Positions 24,859-33,794 of a stretch of 64,000 bases of DNA are shown here, piece after piece. Position 1 is the stretch's first letter. The number at the start of each line of letters is the position of its first letter. The notes under the pieces were generated by a model. The model ran no database searches. It saw only the letters and a program-made list of their open reading frames with translations, and was not told the origin of the DNA. The translations under genes were made by a program, and so were the position numbers. The DNA comes from Candidatus Obscuribacter sp. (GTDB lineage Bacteria > Cyanobacteriota > Vampirovibrionia > Obscuribacterales > Obscuribacteraceae): contig JADJQZ010000001.1 of the NCBI GenBank assembly GCA_016712465.1, positions 3,658,001 through 3,722,000 of the forward strand. The letters run 5' to 3'.

Positions 24859-25962
24859 GTGCGTACCATATTCGACTATCCGCTGCCGTCCTTCATATAT
24901 TTGAGCGGCGCCATAATATTTCTCTTCTGCGCCTTTCGTTTCTTGAAAAGCCAGAGAAATAGCCGCTTCCTCTCCTACTACTTTCTAGCAACCTGCGTCG
25001 TCTATGCCATCTTAATTTTGCTTGTGATACTACTGCCGGTGCAGTCCTTCGCCGCCGTCACCCTTTTAGCCTGGACTATTTTTGCGGGCGGCACGCTCCT
25101 TCTGGCTCTTATTATTCGCCAGGCAATAGAGAGCAAATTGAAGTTGACAGGCGGCTTCTACAGCCTCATCCTGCTTGTGCATCTGTCCATCACCATCGAT
25201 GTCTTCCTGATCGAACCGGCTTGCCTGGAAATTGACAGACTTAATCTCCAATCGGAAAAGCTCAAAAGAGAAGTAAAAATCGCCCTGGTTACCGACCTGC
25301 AAACCGACCACTTCGGCAACTACGAGAAAACGGCTTTAGACAAAGTTCTGCAAGAGAAACCTGATCTTATCTTGCTCTGCGGTGATTACATTCAATGCAT
25401 GAGCAAAGCCGAATATGACCGAGAAGGCGCCAGGCTGACAGGATATCTCAAGGAAAGCAACTTCGGAGCACCGCTAGGAGCTTACGCCGTGCGCGGCAAC
25501 ACGGAGCTTCCCGACTGGCAGGACTATTTCAAGGGCAGCCGGGTAGAAACTTTCGAGCAGACCACAACCTTCCCCAGAGACCAATTAGTTCTAACGGCCC
25601 TCAACTTCTACGACTCCTTCAATAGCAAGTTTAATGCCGACTTGAAGAAACTGGCTCCCGCGCAGACTGACCGCTATCATATAGTTTTCGGCCATGCCCC
25701 CGATTTTGCCCGCAGCAATACAGGCGGCGATTTACTGCTGGCCGGACATACACATGGCGGGCAGGTCTGCGCCCCGGGCTTCGGGCCTCTGGTCTACCTT
25801 TCAACAGTAGAGAGAAAATGGGCCAGCGGTTACAACCGTATCTTCGGCAAAAGGGATCTGGTGGTAAGTCGGGGCATCGGCATGGAGAGATGCTACGCTC
25901 CAAGACTCCGCTTCTTCTGCCACCCGCAATTGATCATCATCACGGTGAAGCCGAAAATCTGA
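24859..25962 (+). CDS. Membrane-anchored metallophosphoesterase with altered motifs
   Basis: The N-terminal ~125 residues hold about four hydrophobic segments (IYLSGAIIFLFCAFRFL, YYFLATCVVYAILILLVI, VTLLAWTIFAGGTLLLALII, FYSLILLVHLSITIDVFLI). A YkuE/YaeI-like phosphoesterase domain follows. Motifs are TDLQTDHFG (usually DxH, here DxQ), LCGDYIQC, VRGNTELPD (usually GNHE/D, here His replaced by Thr), VFGHAPD and LLAGHTHGGQV. Lipid or nucleotide diphosphate substrates are possible, but the missing histidines make activity uncertain. GTG start after AAAGG. It overlaps nothing and is convergent with the next gene (6-bp gap). Confidence 0.8.
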   Translation: MRTIFDYPLPSFIYLSGAIIFLFCAFRFLKSQRNSRFLSYYFLATCVVYAILILLVILLPVQSFAAVTLLAWTIFAGGTLLLALIIRQAIESKLKLTGGFYSLILLVHLSITIDVFLIEPACLEIDRLNLQSEKLKREVKIALVTDLQTDHFGNYEKTALDKVLQEKPDLILLCGDYIQCMSKAEYDREGARLTGYLKESNFGAPLGAYAVRGNTELPDWQDYFKGSRVETFEQTTTFPRDQLVLTALNFYDSFNSKFNADLKKLAPAQTDRYHIVFGHAPDFARSNTGGDLLLAGHTHGGQVCAPGFGPLVYLSTVERKWASGYNRIFGKRDLVVSRGIGMERCYAPRLRFFCHPQLIIITVKPKI

Positions 25963-25968
25963 CCAGAT

Positions 25969-27264
25969 CTAAGGGTAGAGTCCACGCAATTTACGGGCTT
26001 CAACAATGCGCTCCACGGCAAGCGACATGGCTGCCATGCGCAAGGAAAGCTTCTTATCTCTGGCTTTATCAAAGACTCTGGTACAAACATTGTTGACCAG
26101 ACCTTCCAGGCGCTGATAGACCTCTTCTTCCGACCAGAGCAAGCGCATCAAACCCTGCACCCATTCGAAATAACCAACCGTGACGCCGGCGGCATTGGCC
26201 AGGATATCAGGCACCACCACAATACCTTTGCTATCGAAGACATCATCGGCATTGGGAGTGGTAGGGCTGTTGGCTCCTTCCACAACCACCTGGCACTTAA
26301 TCCGATCGGCATTGCCGGCGTGCAGCTGATTTGATACCGCGCATGGTGCAAGAATCTGGCATTCCAGTTCTAATAATTCTTCGTTGGTGACCTTGTCGGC
26401 ATGTGGGAAATCATACATATTGCCGGTCTTCTCTATATGAGCCATGAGGGCGTCGACATCAAGACCTTTGCTGTTGGAAAGACCGCCGTGAGCGTCTGAA
26501 ACACCCACTATCTTGAAGCCGAATTTGGCCAGATTGCGGGCCACGGAAGAACCCACATTACCAAGCCCCTGGATGACCACGCTGGGGGCATCGCCTTTCA
26601 ACTCCGCATAGGCTGCCGCTCTTTTAGCGGCCAGAGCCACACCGTAGCCTGTAGACTGCAAAACCCCAAGAGAACCGCCGATTGATTGCGGCTTACCGGT
26701 CACTACGGACGGTACCGTGAAGCCCTTATTGACGGAATAAGTGTCCATCATCCAGGCCATGGTCTGCTCATCGGTATTCAAGTCAGGTCCGGCGATATCC
26801 TGGGAAGGACCAATCAATTCCAAGATTTCGGATGTATACCGGCGCGTAATGCGCTCCAGTTCACCTTTGGAAAGTTTCTCGGGAGCCATGCGGATTCCAC
26901 CGTGGGCGCCGCCGAAAGGCAAATTCATGAGGGAACACTTCCAGGTCATGAGCATGGCCATGGAAGCAACTTCGCCCAGGGTAACGTCGGAGTGATAACG
27001 CACCCCGCCTTTGCCGGGTCCAAGGGCCAGATCATGCTGCACGCGATAACCGGCAAATGTTCTCACCGTGCCGTCATCCATGCGCGCCGGTACGACGACC
27101 GAAAGTGACCGTTTGGGGTGGCGCATGGGCTCAATGGTGTTCGAGTCTAGCTTGAGAATCTCGGAGACTTTATCTAAACGCTTCTGGGCGTTCAAGAAAT
27201 CGGGGGTCTCCCATTCATTTGCTATGGCGCTTCCATAGCCCTTACTCTCGGTGGCAGTTCCCAT
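25969..27264 (-). CDS. Glu/Leu/Phe/Val dehydrogenase-family protein, catalytic Lys replaced by His
   Basis: NAD(P)-dependent amino-acid dehydrogenase family, 431 aa. The substrate domain has GPGKGGVRYH (Lys85) and TWKCSLMNLPFGGAHGGIRM. The second lysine of the family is present (Lys109), but the catalytic one of GGAKGG is His121. The acidic residue of GPDLNTDEQTMAWMMD is kept. The NAD domain has VVIQGLGNVGSSVARNLA. The ATG at 27264 follows GGGAGG; an earlier in-frame ATG at 27327 has no such site. It neighbours FTCD, which produces glutamate from formiminoglutamate, so a role in glutamate breakdown would make sense if it is active. Confidence 0.85.
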   Translation of the reverse strand: MGTATESKGYGSAIANEWETPDFLNAQKRLDKVSEILKLDSNTIEPMRHPKRSLSVVVPARMDDGTVRTFAGYRVQHDLALGPGKGGVRYHSDVTLGEVASMAMLMTWKCSLMNLPFGGAHGGIRMAPEKLSKGELERITRRYTSEILELIGPSQDIAGPDLNTDEQTMAWMMDTYSVNKGFTVPSVVTGKPQSIGGSLGVLQSTGYGVALAAKRAAAYAELKGDAPSVVIQGLGNVGSSVARNLAKFGFKIVGVSDAHGGLSNSKGLDVDALMAHIEKTGNMYDFPHADKVTNEELLELECQILAPCAVSNQLHAGNADRIKCQVVVEGANSPTTPNADDVFDSKGIVVVPDILANAAGVTVGYFEWVQGLMRLLWSEEEVYQRLEGLVNNVCTRVFDKARDKKLSLRMAAMSLAVERIVEARKLRGLYP

Positions 27265-27344
27265 GAAACCTCCCAGAAAATCCCAATGCAGTAATTGTAA
27301 CGGCTCTTTGCGAGAATTTCGGAGCAAAAGCTAAAAACTATTTT

Positions 27345-29033
27345 TTAACTAATGCGAGAAAGCACAAGTGCCCGGATCTTCTCGGCTTCAGCGCGCACCG
27401 CCTTGATTAGCTGGTCGGCCTCCACCCGGCAATTGTGGTTGAAAGTCACTTCCTCTTCAGAGGTTCCCAGCCCGGAGAGATTAATCAGTACGTTGAAATA
27501 AGCACCCTCGCCACAGGCAAGGGCGGTCAGAGCCGCCACGCCGGCATCGGAAAGGGAGCTGGGATTGCCTTTCTCCACCATTTCAAGAGCCGTAGTGAGA
27601 AGTTCCGGCACCATTTTGAGCATGGAAAGCGGCACAATCGTAGCCCGGCAGTTAGCAGCCAAAATGGAATTATCGCGCTTGTGCCTTTCCTCCTGAGAGT
27701 TCTTGGGCAGACGCCGCGCTTCCAAAATGCCATTGAAAGCCTGCATATCTTCATCGACTAGATAGAGCAACTTGCGCTTCATCGCCTGTGCTTCTCGAGC
27801 CCATTTTTCCATGTCGGGACGCAGTGGCTCCATGCCTTTTTTCTCGAAGGTAAGATTAGCCACCATCGAACTCAAGGAAGCGGAAAGACAGCCGCACAGA
27901 GCCGCCACCGAACCTCCGCCTGGAGCGGGCGATTCGCTCGCCAGTTCGTGTACGAAGTTGGTGAGGGAAAGATCGCGCAGATGCTTGCCGGGGGTCTGCA
28001 CCGTGTATTCAACAATTTTCTCAGCCGGCTTGAAAGGCGAAAGTTCGCTCAACCCGAGAGACTGAACGGCGCAAGAGATAAGTTCCTCTTCCGGCACGCC
28101 GGTTGAGCGCCCCTGCTTCTTGAGGTAATGCTCGCCGGCATGCAACATGGGCTTGAGCGGTACCAGACCGACAATCTCGCTGCCGGTGACTCGCACGCCC
28201 AGTTTCTCGGCTTCCTTTACCACTTCATCAAAAGCCTTTTCAATACCGGTCACTTCAAAATTGGTGAGATTAATGGATACTTGCGCTCTCTCATACTCAT
28301 CCACATACCAACCCACAGCCCGACATTCTTTCAGGCTACCGGCTACTTTGACGGTTTCGCCGTTTGCATCTTTGACTATCTCACCCTTCTCATCGCGCTT
28401 GGCTCGACCGGCTTCGCGGATGTTGAGGGCAATCTCATTGGCCAACTTCTTAGAGCGGGTATTGAGGTTGACGTTATAAGCGATGAGAAAATGTCTGGCA
28501 CCAATGACGGTGGCACCACTATGGGCATTGAACGAGCCCGGTCCGAAGTCGGGAGCAAAGTCGGCCCCCTTCATCTTGGCCTCAAGCCCCTCATACTCGC
28601 CGTGGCGAATTTCAGCCAGACTGCGGCGCGATGGCTTGGACGCGGCTTCCGCATATAGGTAAACCGGAATGGAGAGTTCCTTGCCCACGCGCTCCCCCAG
28701 TTCCCGGGCCAGTTTCACACAGTCTTCCATGGAAACACCGGTAACCGGCACAAAGGGGCAGACATCGGTGGCACCCATGCGCGGGTGTTCGCCTGTATGT
28801 TTACGCATATCAATTAACTGAGCAGCCCGGGCAATGCCTTGGAAAGCCGCTTCCACCACGGTCTCCGGTGAACCCACAAAGGTCATTACTGTCCGATTGG
28901 TGCTCTTGCCGGGATCCACATCGAGCAAGCGAATACCGCTAACTGAAGCAATGGCATCGGCGATGGCGTCGATAATTTTGCGATCTTTTCCTTCGCTGAA
29001 ATTGGGCACGCATTCAACAAGACGAACTGTCAC
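27345..29033 (-). CDS. ftcD: Bifunctional formiminotransferase-cyclodeaminase (FTCD)
   Basis: Transfers the formimino group of N-formimino-L-glutamate to tetrahydrofolate, then releases ammonia to give methenyl-THF, the last part of histidine degradation. Residues 1-~335 are the formiminotransferase (LVECVPNFSEGKDRKIID, DVCPFVPVTGVSMEDCV, FNAHSGATVIGARHFLIAYNVNL, quoted as separate segments). Residues ~365-560 are the cyclodeaminase (LASESPAPGGGSVAA near the start). The 562-aa length matches the fused enzyme. GTG start after GGGAGGG. No other his-degradation gene is in the window. Confidence 0.93.
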   Translation of the reverse strand: MTVRLVECVPNFSEGKDRKIIDAIADAIASVSGIRLLDVDPGKSTNRTVMTFVGSPETVVEAAFQGIARAAQLIDMRKHTGEHPRMGATDVCPFVPVTGVSMEDCVKLARELGERVGKELSIPVYLYAEAASKPSRRSLAEIRHGEYEGLEAKMKGADFAPDFGPGSFNAHSGATVIGARHFLIAYNVNLNTRSKKLANEIALNIREAGRAKRDEKGEIVKDANGETVKVAGSLKECRAVGWYVDEYERAQVSINLTNFEVTGIEKAFDEVVKEAEKLGVRVTGSEIVGLVPLKPMLHAGEHYLKKQGRSTGVPEEELISCAVQSLGLSELSPFKPAEKIVEYTVQTPGKHLRDLSLTNFVHELASESPAPGGGSVAALCGCLSASLSSMVANLTFEKKGMEPLRPDMEKWAREAQAMKRKLLYLVDEDMQAFNGILEARRLPKNSQEERHKRDNSILAANCRATIVPLSMLKMVPELLTTALEMVEKGNPSSLSDAGVAALTALACGEGAYFNVLINLSGLGTSEEEVTFNHNCRVEADQLIKAVRAEAEKIRALVLSRIS

Positions 29034-29084
29034 AGAAAACCCTCCCGGAAGACCCCTCAGTTATATAGCGCCGGGAAGGCAATA

Positions 29085-30062
29085 TCAGTTTTTCTTAGGC
29101 TTTACATAAGCAGTAGCATTTTTGTCTGAGGCCGCTTTGCCGCCCGAACCGCCAAACAGAAAGGCACCGTAGGTTTTCTTGAGAGTAAAAAACAGGGCCA
29201 GTATTGAAAAGACCATCCAGGAGAAGGCCCAGAAGAAAGCCGGTATGAAGGTTATATCGGCCAGTCTGGTGGCGTCGGTGAAGCCGCCGCCGGTCATGCC
29301 AAGTGAATGGGGCAGCAGTATCCAGATCAGCGAAAGGGAATTCAAAGTGCACTGCACCGCCAGAAAGAGCACCAGGATATTAGCCATGACATCGTTCAAT
29401 TTGCGCCCGGCATAAAAGAAGGCAAAAGCCAGCACAAGAGCCCAGGCCAGGCTGCCGATCACGGCAAAGAACTGCTGCAGGTGCAAGAGCCCCGGTAAGA
29501 TGAAAAGGAGGGTGCCAAGCAGGATGATGCCCCCCATTAGATAAAGCAAGCGCCTCGACCAGTGGGGGAACTGGCCCAGATAAATGAGCAAGCAGCCGAA
29601 AAGGGTTTCGCCAATATAGCCGGCCTGGGCGCTGAGAAAGGTCAGACCGCCTCTGGAACTGGTGAGCCCGCCGTGTCCGGCCCCATCAGAAACAATGGTC
29701 ATAAAATTGACCGATCCACCGGTTAAAACCGTGACAAAGGCATGGCTCATCTCATGCACCATGACCACGAACTGATTGACCGGCATGAGCAGCCACTGCA
29801 AGAAGGGCGCATGGGAAAACAAAACACTGAATAAGACCAGGGACCAGAAGAGAAAGACATTAAAGCCCCGCCCCAGGAGCAAGCTTTTCTTCTTTTCCAC
29901 CGGCTCAATGGCAGTGGTAGAGGCGGCAGCCACAGTACTCAACTCCAGCTGAGAGAGTTTCTCCTCTACTTCCTTGAGAGTAGGGGACGGCTTCTTAACC
30001 TCCGTCTCCTTGAGAGAAGGACCGTTTTTTTCCTTAGCTTTCTTAGGGTCTTGCCGGAACAA
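29085..30062 (-). CDS. M50B-like membrane metalloprotease
   Basis: Integral membrane protein of up to 325 aa. A charged cytoplasmic N-terminus (~75 residues, Lys/Glu-rich, possibly coiled) is followed by several hydrophobic segments. The zinc-binding HExxH motif is MVHEMSHAFVTVLTGG, followed by a glycine-rich stretch (GAGHGGLTSSRGG) as in the peptidase M50B family. Substrate is unknown; intramembrane regulated proteolysis is a family-based guess. The assigned start is TTG at 30062 and is uncertain, since no good ATG precedes the hydrophobic part. Confidence 0.78.
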   Translation of the reverse strand: MFRQDPKKAKEKNGPSLKETEVKKPSPTLKEVEEKLSQLELSTVAAASTTAIEPVEKKKSLLLGRGFNVFLFWSLVLFSVLFSHAPFLQWLLMPVNQFVVMVHEMSHAFVTVLTGGSVNFMTIVSDGAGHGGLTSSRGGLTFLSAQAGYIGETLFGCLLIYLGQFPHWSRRLLYLMGGIILLGTLLFILPGLLHLQQFFAVIGSLAWALVLAFAFFYAGRKLNDVMANILVLFLAVQCTLNSLSLIWILLPHSLGMTGGGFTDATRLADITFIPAFFWAFSWMVFSILALFFTLKKTYGAFLFGGSGGKAASDKNATAYVKPKKN

Positions 30063-30147
30063 TTCTTTCTACCTGAATTTGCCAAGCGAACTGCTAATCT
30101 ATACCTATTCATAATATACCGACAGAGCCCGGTGTACCCACAAGACC

Positions 30148-31179
30148 GTGACCGCAGTCCCCCTCACTCTCAACGCCCTCATTTCCGTGTGCCTGCTTTG
30201 CTGGAGCACCTGGGGCATCTTCGACAAGAAAGCGCTGGAAGCAGCCAGACATATCGACGTTCTAATCTTTCAACACCTTTTCTATGTGCTGGAAGTACCG
30301 CTTATCTTTCTCCTTCTGGGCTACCTCTACCCCCAGGGTTGGTCCATAAGCCCGCCTGTATGGGGCTGGACTTTACTTGGCTCCGGCATTTCCAGCCTGG
30401 CCATGCTTTTCTATCTGGTAGCCATGTCCCGGGCCGAGGCCAGCTTCGTCCTCGGCATCACCGCCGCCTATCCTCTGGTAGTGCAAGTCTTCGCCTTCTT
30501 CTTGCTCCATGAAGCCCTGGTGCCGGAAAGGGTACTGGGCTCACTTCTCATTGGTCTGGGCGTAGCCTTTATCGGCTCCTCTGCCGCCGAAAAGATCGAA
30601 GATGAGAAAGAAATCCTGCCCGACAGCGGCTCTCAAGAATCGGAAGAATCAGAGCAGGAAATTCCGCTGGTAAGTGTTCCTCCCGGCTCCCTGCTCAGAC
30701 AGGAGCGGACGGCCGGGGTAGAAGCCGGACGCCTGCGCAAGAACAAGACACAAGTACTCGCTCTCTGCTGCCTGGCCACCCTGGCCTGGGGCATGACCGG
30801 GCTCTTTGACAAGAAAGCCCTGCTTATTGAACCCCCTTTCAAAGTCTATTTCGCCCGTTGCGCCTGGGACGCCGTCATTTTAGCGGTGATGCTGGCAGGC
30901 GCTTACTTAATGAAACAGAAGATTCAGTGGCGAGCGACCCGCGCCTGGAAATATTCACTCTTTTCCTCTCTCTGTCTCTCTTTCGGCACCATTTCCTACA
31001 TGTTTGCCATGACCATGGCCTCCGCTTCCTACATCATCGTCATCACCGGCTGCTATCCGCTTTTTATGTATCTTTTTGCCATTTTGTTTCTCAAGGAGAA
31101 ATTGCGTAAAGCCCGGCTGATTGGGGTACTTCTAGTTGTAGGAGGTGGGCTTCTGGTGCAGGAGACTCAAGGAGTCTAG
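30148..31179 (+). CDS. EamA/DMT-family transporter
   Basis: Ten-helix small-molecule permease made of two homologous halves. Each begins with the same kind of segment, CWSTWGIFDKKAL near the N-terminus and AWGMTGLFDKKAL after the central loop. A hydrophilic linker of ~60 residues, rich in Glu and Ser, separates the halves. The final helix is LIGVLLVVGGGLLV. Substrate cannot be told from sequence. GTG start at 30148, facing away from the protease gene. Confidence 0.86.
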   Translation: MTAVPLTLNALISVCLLCWSTWGIFDKKALEAARHIDVLIFQHLFYVLEVPLIFLLLGYLYPQGWSISPPVWGWTLLGSGISSLAMLFYLVAMSRAEASFVLGITAAYPLVVQVFAFFLLHEALVPERVLGSLLIGLGVAFIGSSAAEKIEDEKEILPDSGSQESEESEQEIPLVSVPPGSLLRQERTAGVEAGRLRKNKTQVLALCCLATLAWGMTGLFDKKALLIEPPFKVYFARCAWDAVILAVMLAGAYLMKQKIQWRATRAWKYSLFSSLCLSFGTISYMFAMTMASASYIIVITGCYPLFMYLFAILFLKEKLRKARLIGVLLVVGGGLLVQETQGV

Positions 31180-31292
31180 CTGTAAAGGAGGCTAAAATTT
31201 TCCACTTCGGGGTATTCATAAAAGAGCCGCGATGAAAATCGTGGTATAAAAGCTGCCCTTAACCGCCAGTTATAGCCAAAGAGGTCTCAGTA

Positions 31293-32540
31293 ATGAGCGA
31301 TGATGAAAACCGGTTCTCCGCCGAACAGGAGTTGAATGAAAAGATTCTCTCCACACTGCAGGGTTCTTTCTCGGGCGAAGAGACGAAACGCTGGATGGCA
31401 GCCATGAAAGAAGACAAGCTGGAGGTGGCTGAAGAAATCGTCGCGGCAGGCTCCACGGAGAATTCCCTGCATTCATCCATGACCGCCGTCATGGACAGAC
31501 TCTTCGATAATTTCAAACGCTATTCCTTTGACTTTAATCGCCTGCAGGAGAATCGCGACTACGAAGTGACCTGCGAAAGACCCACGAGCATGCGCATGAC
31601 CGCCGAATACATGGAGCGGGGCAAGCCCATCAAATTCTGCCTGGGTCATCTATCTTCGAAAGACTATTCTCTGATTGTCCAGGGCGAGGAGATTCGCATC
31701 AGGGTTTTCATTGTGCCAATCGAATACATGGTCGGTTTCAAGCCAGGGCAGACCGAATTTTCGCCCTATATCGATATGAAACTGGCGGCCGGCAAACATG
31801 CCAACGAAACCGTATGGAAAATAGGCAACGAGACGGTGGCCATGTCCAGCCTCCCGGCTATTTCCCGGCGTATTTTTACCCAGCTCATCAAGGTAACCAA
31901 GGGTGAGGCCAACTTCGACGAGAAGTTCCTCTTCAACCCCCAGGAACACGAAGAACCCAAGCAAAGCAGCGTAGATAGATCATTTGAAGACGACGACGCC
32001 TCGCCTCTGGTGAAAGAAAAAAATATTGCCGACCTGAAATACAGCCATACAACGGCGGCCACGGCCGAAGCCGACTTCTTTCAGTCGGTCAAGTCGGCTC
32101 AGGCCCAGGCCACCACTCAACCTCCCACGCCCTCACCCACCGCGAGCCGGGAGCAACCAAGCATTGCCGAGGATTCCAGCCGCCTCCGCTGGCAGCAAGC
32201 CGTGAGCACGGCCACCGCCGCCAGGGAAGCAAATGGAGACAACGGCGGCGCTACCGCCACCCCGCCCAGCCGGGAGTTCTTCAATGCCACTGCCGAAGAG
32301 CAGCCACAGAAGAATTACGAAAAGGACACCGCCGACATAAGCCGCAATGTGGCACGTTCCATCAAACAGCTCTTCGATACGGTGGATGTCTCGATTAATT
32401 CCCTCACCCAACTTGGTGTGGAGGCCATGCACGCCGACGACATAGACAAGGTAAGCGAAATCATGCGCCATGCCAAAACCCTCAAGAACTTGAGGGAAGG
32501 CATCGTGCACATTTCCAAAGAATGGCAAAAGTCGCTGTAG
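31293..32540 (+). CDS. Cytoplasmic protein of unknown function (415 aa)
   Basis: I do not recognise the family. Residues ~1-60 are helical and acidic. Residues ~75-215 look like a compact alpha/beta domain (FNRLQENRDYEVTCERPTSM, IRIRVFIVPIEYMVGFKPG). A long disordered stretch (~230-345) is rich in Ala, Thr, Pro, Glu and Gln. A final helical segment (~350-415, ISRNVARSIKQLFDTVDVS through HAKTLKNLREGIVHISKEW) follows. There is no signal peptide and no membrane segment. It is single, with its own terminator, just before the convergent tRNA-Ser. Confidence 0.72.
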   Translation: MSDDENRFSAEQELNEKILSTLQGSFSGEETKRWMAAMKEDKLEVAEEIVAAGSTENSLHSSMTAVMDRLFDNFKRYSFDFNRLQENRDYEVTCERPTSMRMTAEYMERGKPIKFCLGHLSSKDYSLIVQGEEIRIRVFIVPIEYMVGFKPGQTEFSPYIDMKLAAGKHANETVWKIGNETVAMSSLPAISRRIFTQLIKVTKGEANFDEKFLFNPQEHEEPKQSSVDRSFEDDDASPLVKEKNIADLKYSHTTAATAEADFFQSVKSAQAQATTQPPTPSPTASREQPSIAEDSSRLRWQQAVSTATAAREANGDNGGATATPPSREFFNATAEEQPQKNYEKDTADISRNVARSIKQLFDTVDVSINSLTQLGVEAMHADDIDKVSEIMRHAKTLKNLREGIVHISKEWQKSL

Positions 32541-32564
32541 CAAGAGAAAAATTCGCCAGAGATA

Positions 32565-32605
32565 TTGGAAAAGAGCCGGCTCTCAAGTAGAACCGGCTCT
32601 TTCTA
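32565..32605 (+). terminator. Rho-independent terminator after the 415-aa unknown gene
   Basis: AAAGAGCCGG (32570-32579) pairs with CCGGCTCTTT (32593-32602), and outer ATATT/AATAT flanks extend the stem. Its 3' end lies next to the 3' end of the tRNA gene. Confidence 0.75.
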
Positions 32606-32610
32606 ATATT

Positions 32611-32700
32611 CGGAGAGGGAGGGATTCGAACCCTCGGTACAGCTTTTGACCGTACAACTTCTTAGCAGGAAGCCGCTTTCGACCACTCAGCCACCTCTCC
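32611..32700 (-). tRNA. tRNA-Ser (anticodon GCU)
   Basis: 90-nt class II tRNA read on the minus strand. Acceptor arm GGAGAGG pairs with CCTCTCC, with discriminator G at 32611. The D-arm region is TGGCTGAGTGGTCGAAAG. The anticodon loop CTGCTAA has GCT at plus-strand 32664-32666. A long variable arm (TTGTACGG...CTGTAC) and T-loop GGTTCGAATCC follow. The CCA end is not encoded. It reads AGU/AGC serine codons. Confidence 0.96.
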
Positions 32701-32820
32701 AGGTAAAACTCCTGTGGCTTATATCATAGCCTACCTTGAAAAATCTTTGGCGTCACAAGCACCACTGTTTTCCTTTGCAATTCCTTAAAAAGAAATCTGA
32801 GAATAGGAAATTCAGGGTTG

Positions 32821-33783
32821 TCAGAACTGGTTCAAGACCACCAGGCAAACCCAGTAATAGGCTACAGCCGAGCCGATAATCAAGCTATCACCCCGGTCCA
32901 AAAAGCCCCCATGACCGGGGATGAAGTCGCTGGAATCTTTCACACCTGCGTCCCTTTTCAAGAGGGACTCACAGAGGTCGCCAAGCTGAGCAGCCACGGA
33001 AATGACAATGGCCATAAGGGGAGCCTGCCAGAGATTAAAACGAAAGGGATGGCATTCGAAGATATGGTGATCCGCCACATAAATGACCACCAGCCCCAGG
33101 GCCACAGCCGCCAGAAGACCGCCAATGGCTCCTTCCACTGTCTTTTTAGGGCTTATCTGGGGATAAAGAAGGTGCTTGCCGTATTTCTTACCGAAATAGT
33201 AAGCAAAAACATCGGTGGCCCAGATAATGAAAAGCGTCGCCCAGACATATGCCAGCCCCGGCTGTTGCAGGGGATTGTCGGAAATGGGCATGCCCTCAGG
33301 ACTGAGATTACGCAAAATGACCAGATGGCTGGGCAGCCAACCCACATAAATGAAACCTAGAATGGTGGAGGCAATGTCGGCAATGGTGGCAGGCGGATCG
33401 ACGTTGCGAAAGAGCAGGCGAAAGAAAGATAGATAGATTCCGATTGTCAACAAGAGCGGAAAATGATTGATGGAAAAGTTGGACCAGTAAGTTTGATCCA
33501 CGCTGCCTGCCAGGTTCTTAAGGAAAGCCAGATCGGCCAGGGGACCCAAATTGAGACCACGACCGGGGATGAAATCGGGAATGGCAGCCACCACGAAGAA
33601 AGCCACAATCATGGAAAGGACAATGCGACTGGAAGGATTGATACCCTTCCGTTTAGCCATGGCAATGAACTCTTTGCCACCCATGAAACAAGCCGCGCCC
33701 AGAACCAGGGCAAGGAACTTTCCGCCGGCCATAATGCTGGCCACCGCCAGGAAAAATAGTAACCAGCCAAATAAAAGTCTCAT
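32821..33783 (-). CDS. cdsA: Phosphatidate cytidylyltransferase CdsA
   Basis: Membrane enzyme making CDP-diacylglycerol from phosphatidate and CTP, the branch point of phospholipid synthesis. It has about eight hydrophobic segments. The C-terminal CDP-diglyceride signature is LLKRDAGVKDSSDFIPGHGG followed by FLDRGDS, and SPKKTVEGAIGG lies before it. The 320-aa length is slightly above the common ~270-300 aa. It starts 11 bp downstream of the YibE/F-like gene, in a ruvB-yibE/F-cdsA operon. Confidence 0.92.
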   Translation of the reverse strand: MRLLFGWLLFFLAVASIMAGGKFLALVLGAACFMGGKEFIAMAKRKGINPSSRIVLSMIVAFFVVAAIPDFIPGRGLNLGPLADLAFLKNLAGSVDQTYWSNFSINHFPLLLTIGIYLSFFRLLFRNVDPPATIADIASTILGFIYVGWLPSHLVILRNLSPEGMPISDNPLQQPGLAYVWATLFIIWATDVFAYYFGKKYGKHLLYPQISPKKTVEGAIGGLLAAVALGLVVIYVADHHIFECHPFRFNLWQAPLMAIVISVAAQLGDLCESLLKRDAGVKDSSDFIPGHGGFLDRGDSLIIGSAVAYYWVCLVVLNQF

Positions 33784-33794
33784 GCCAAGCCTTA

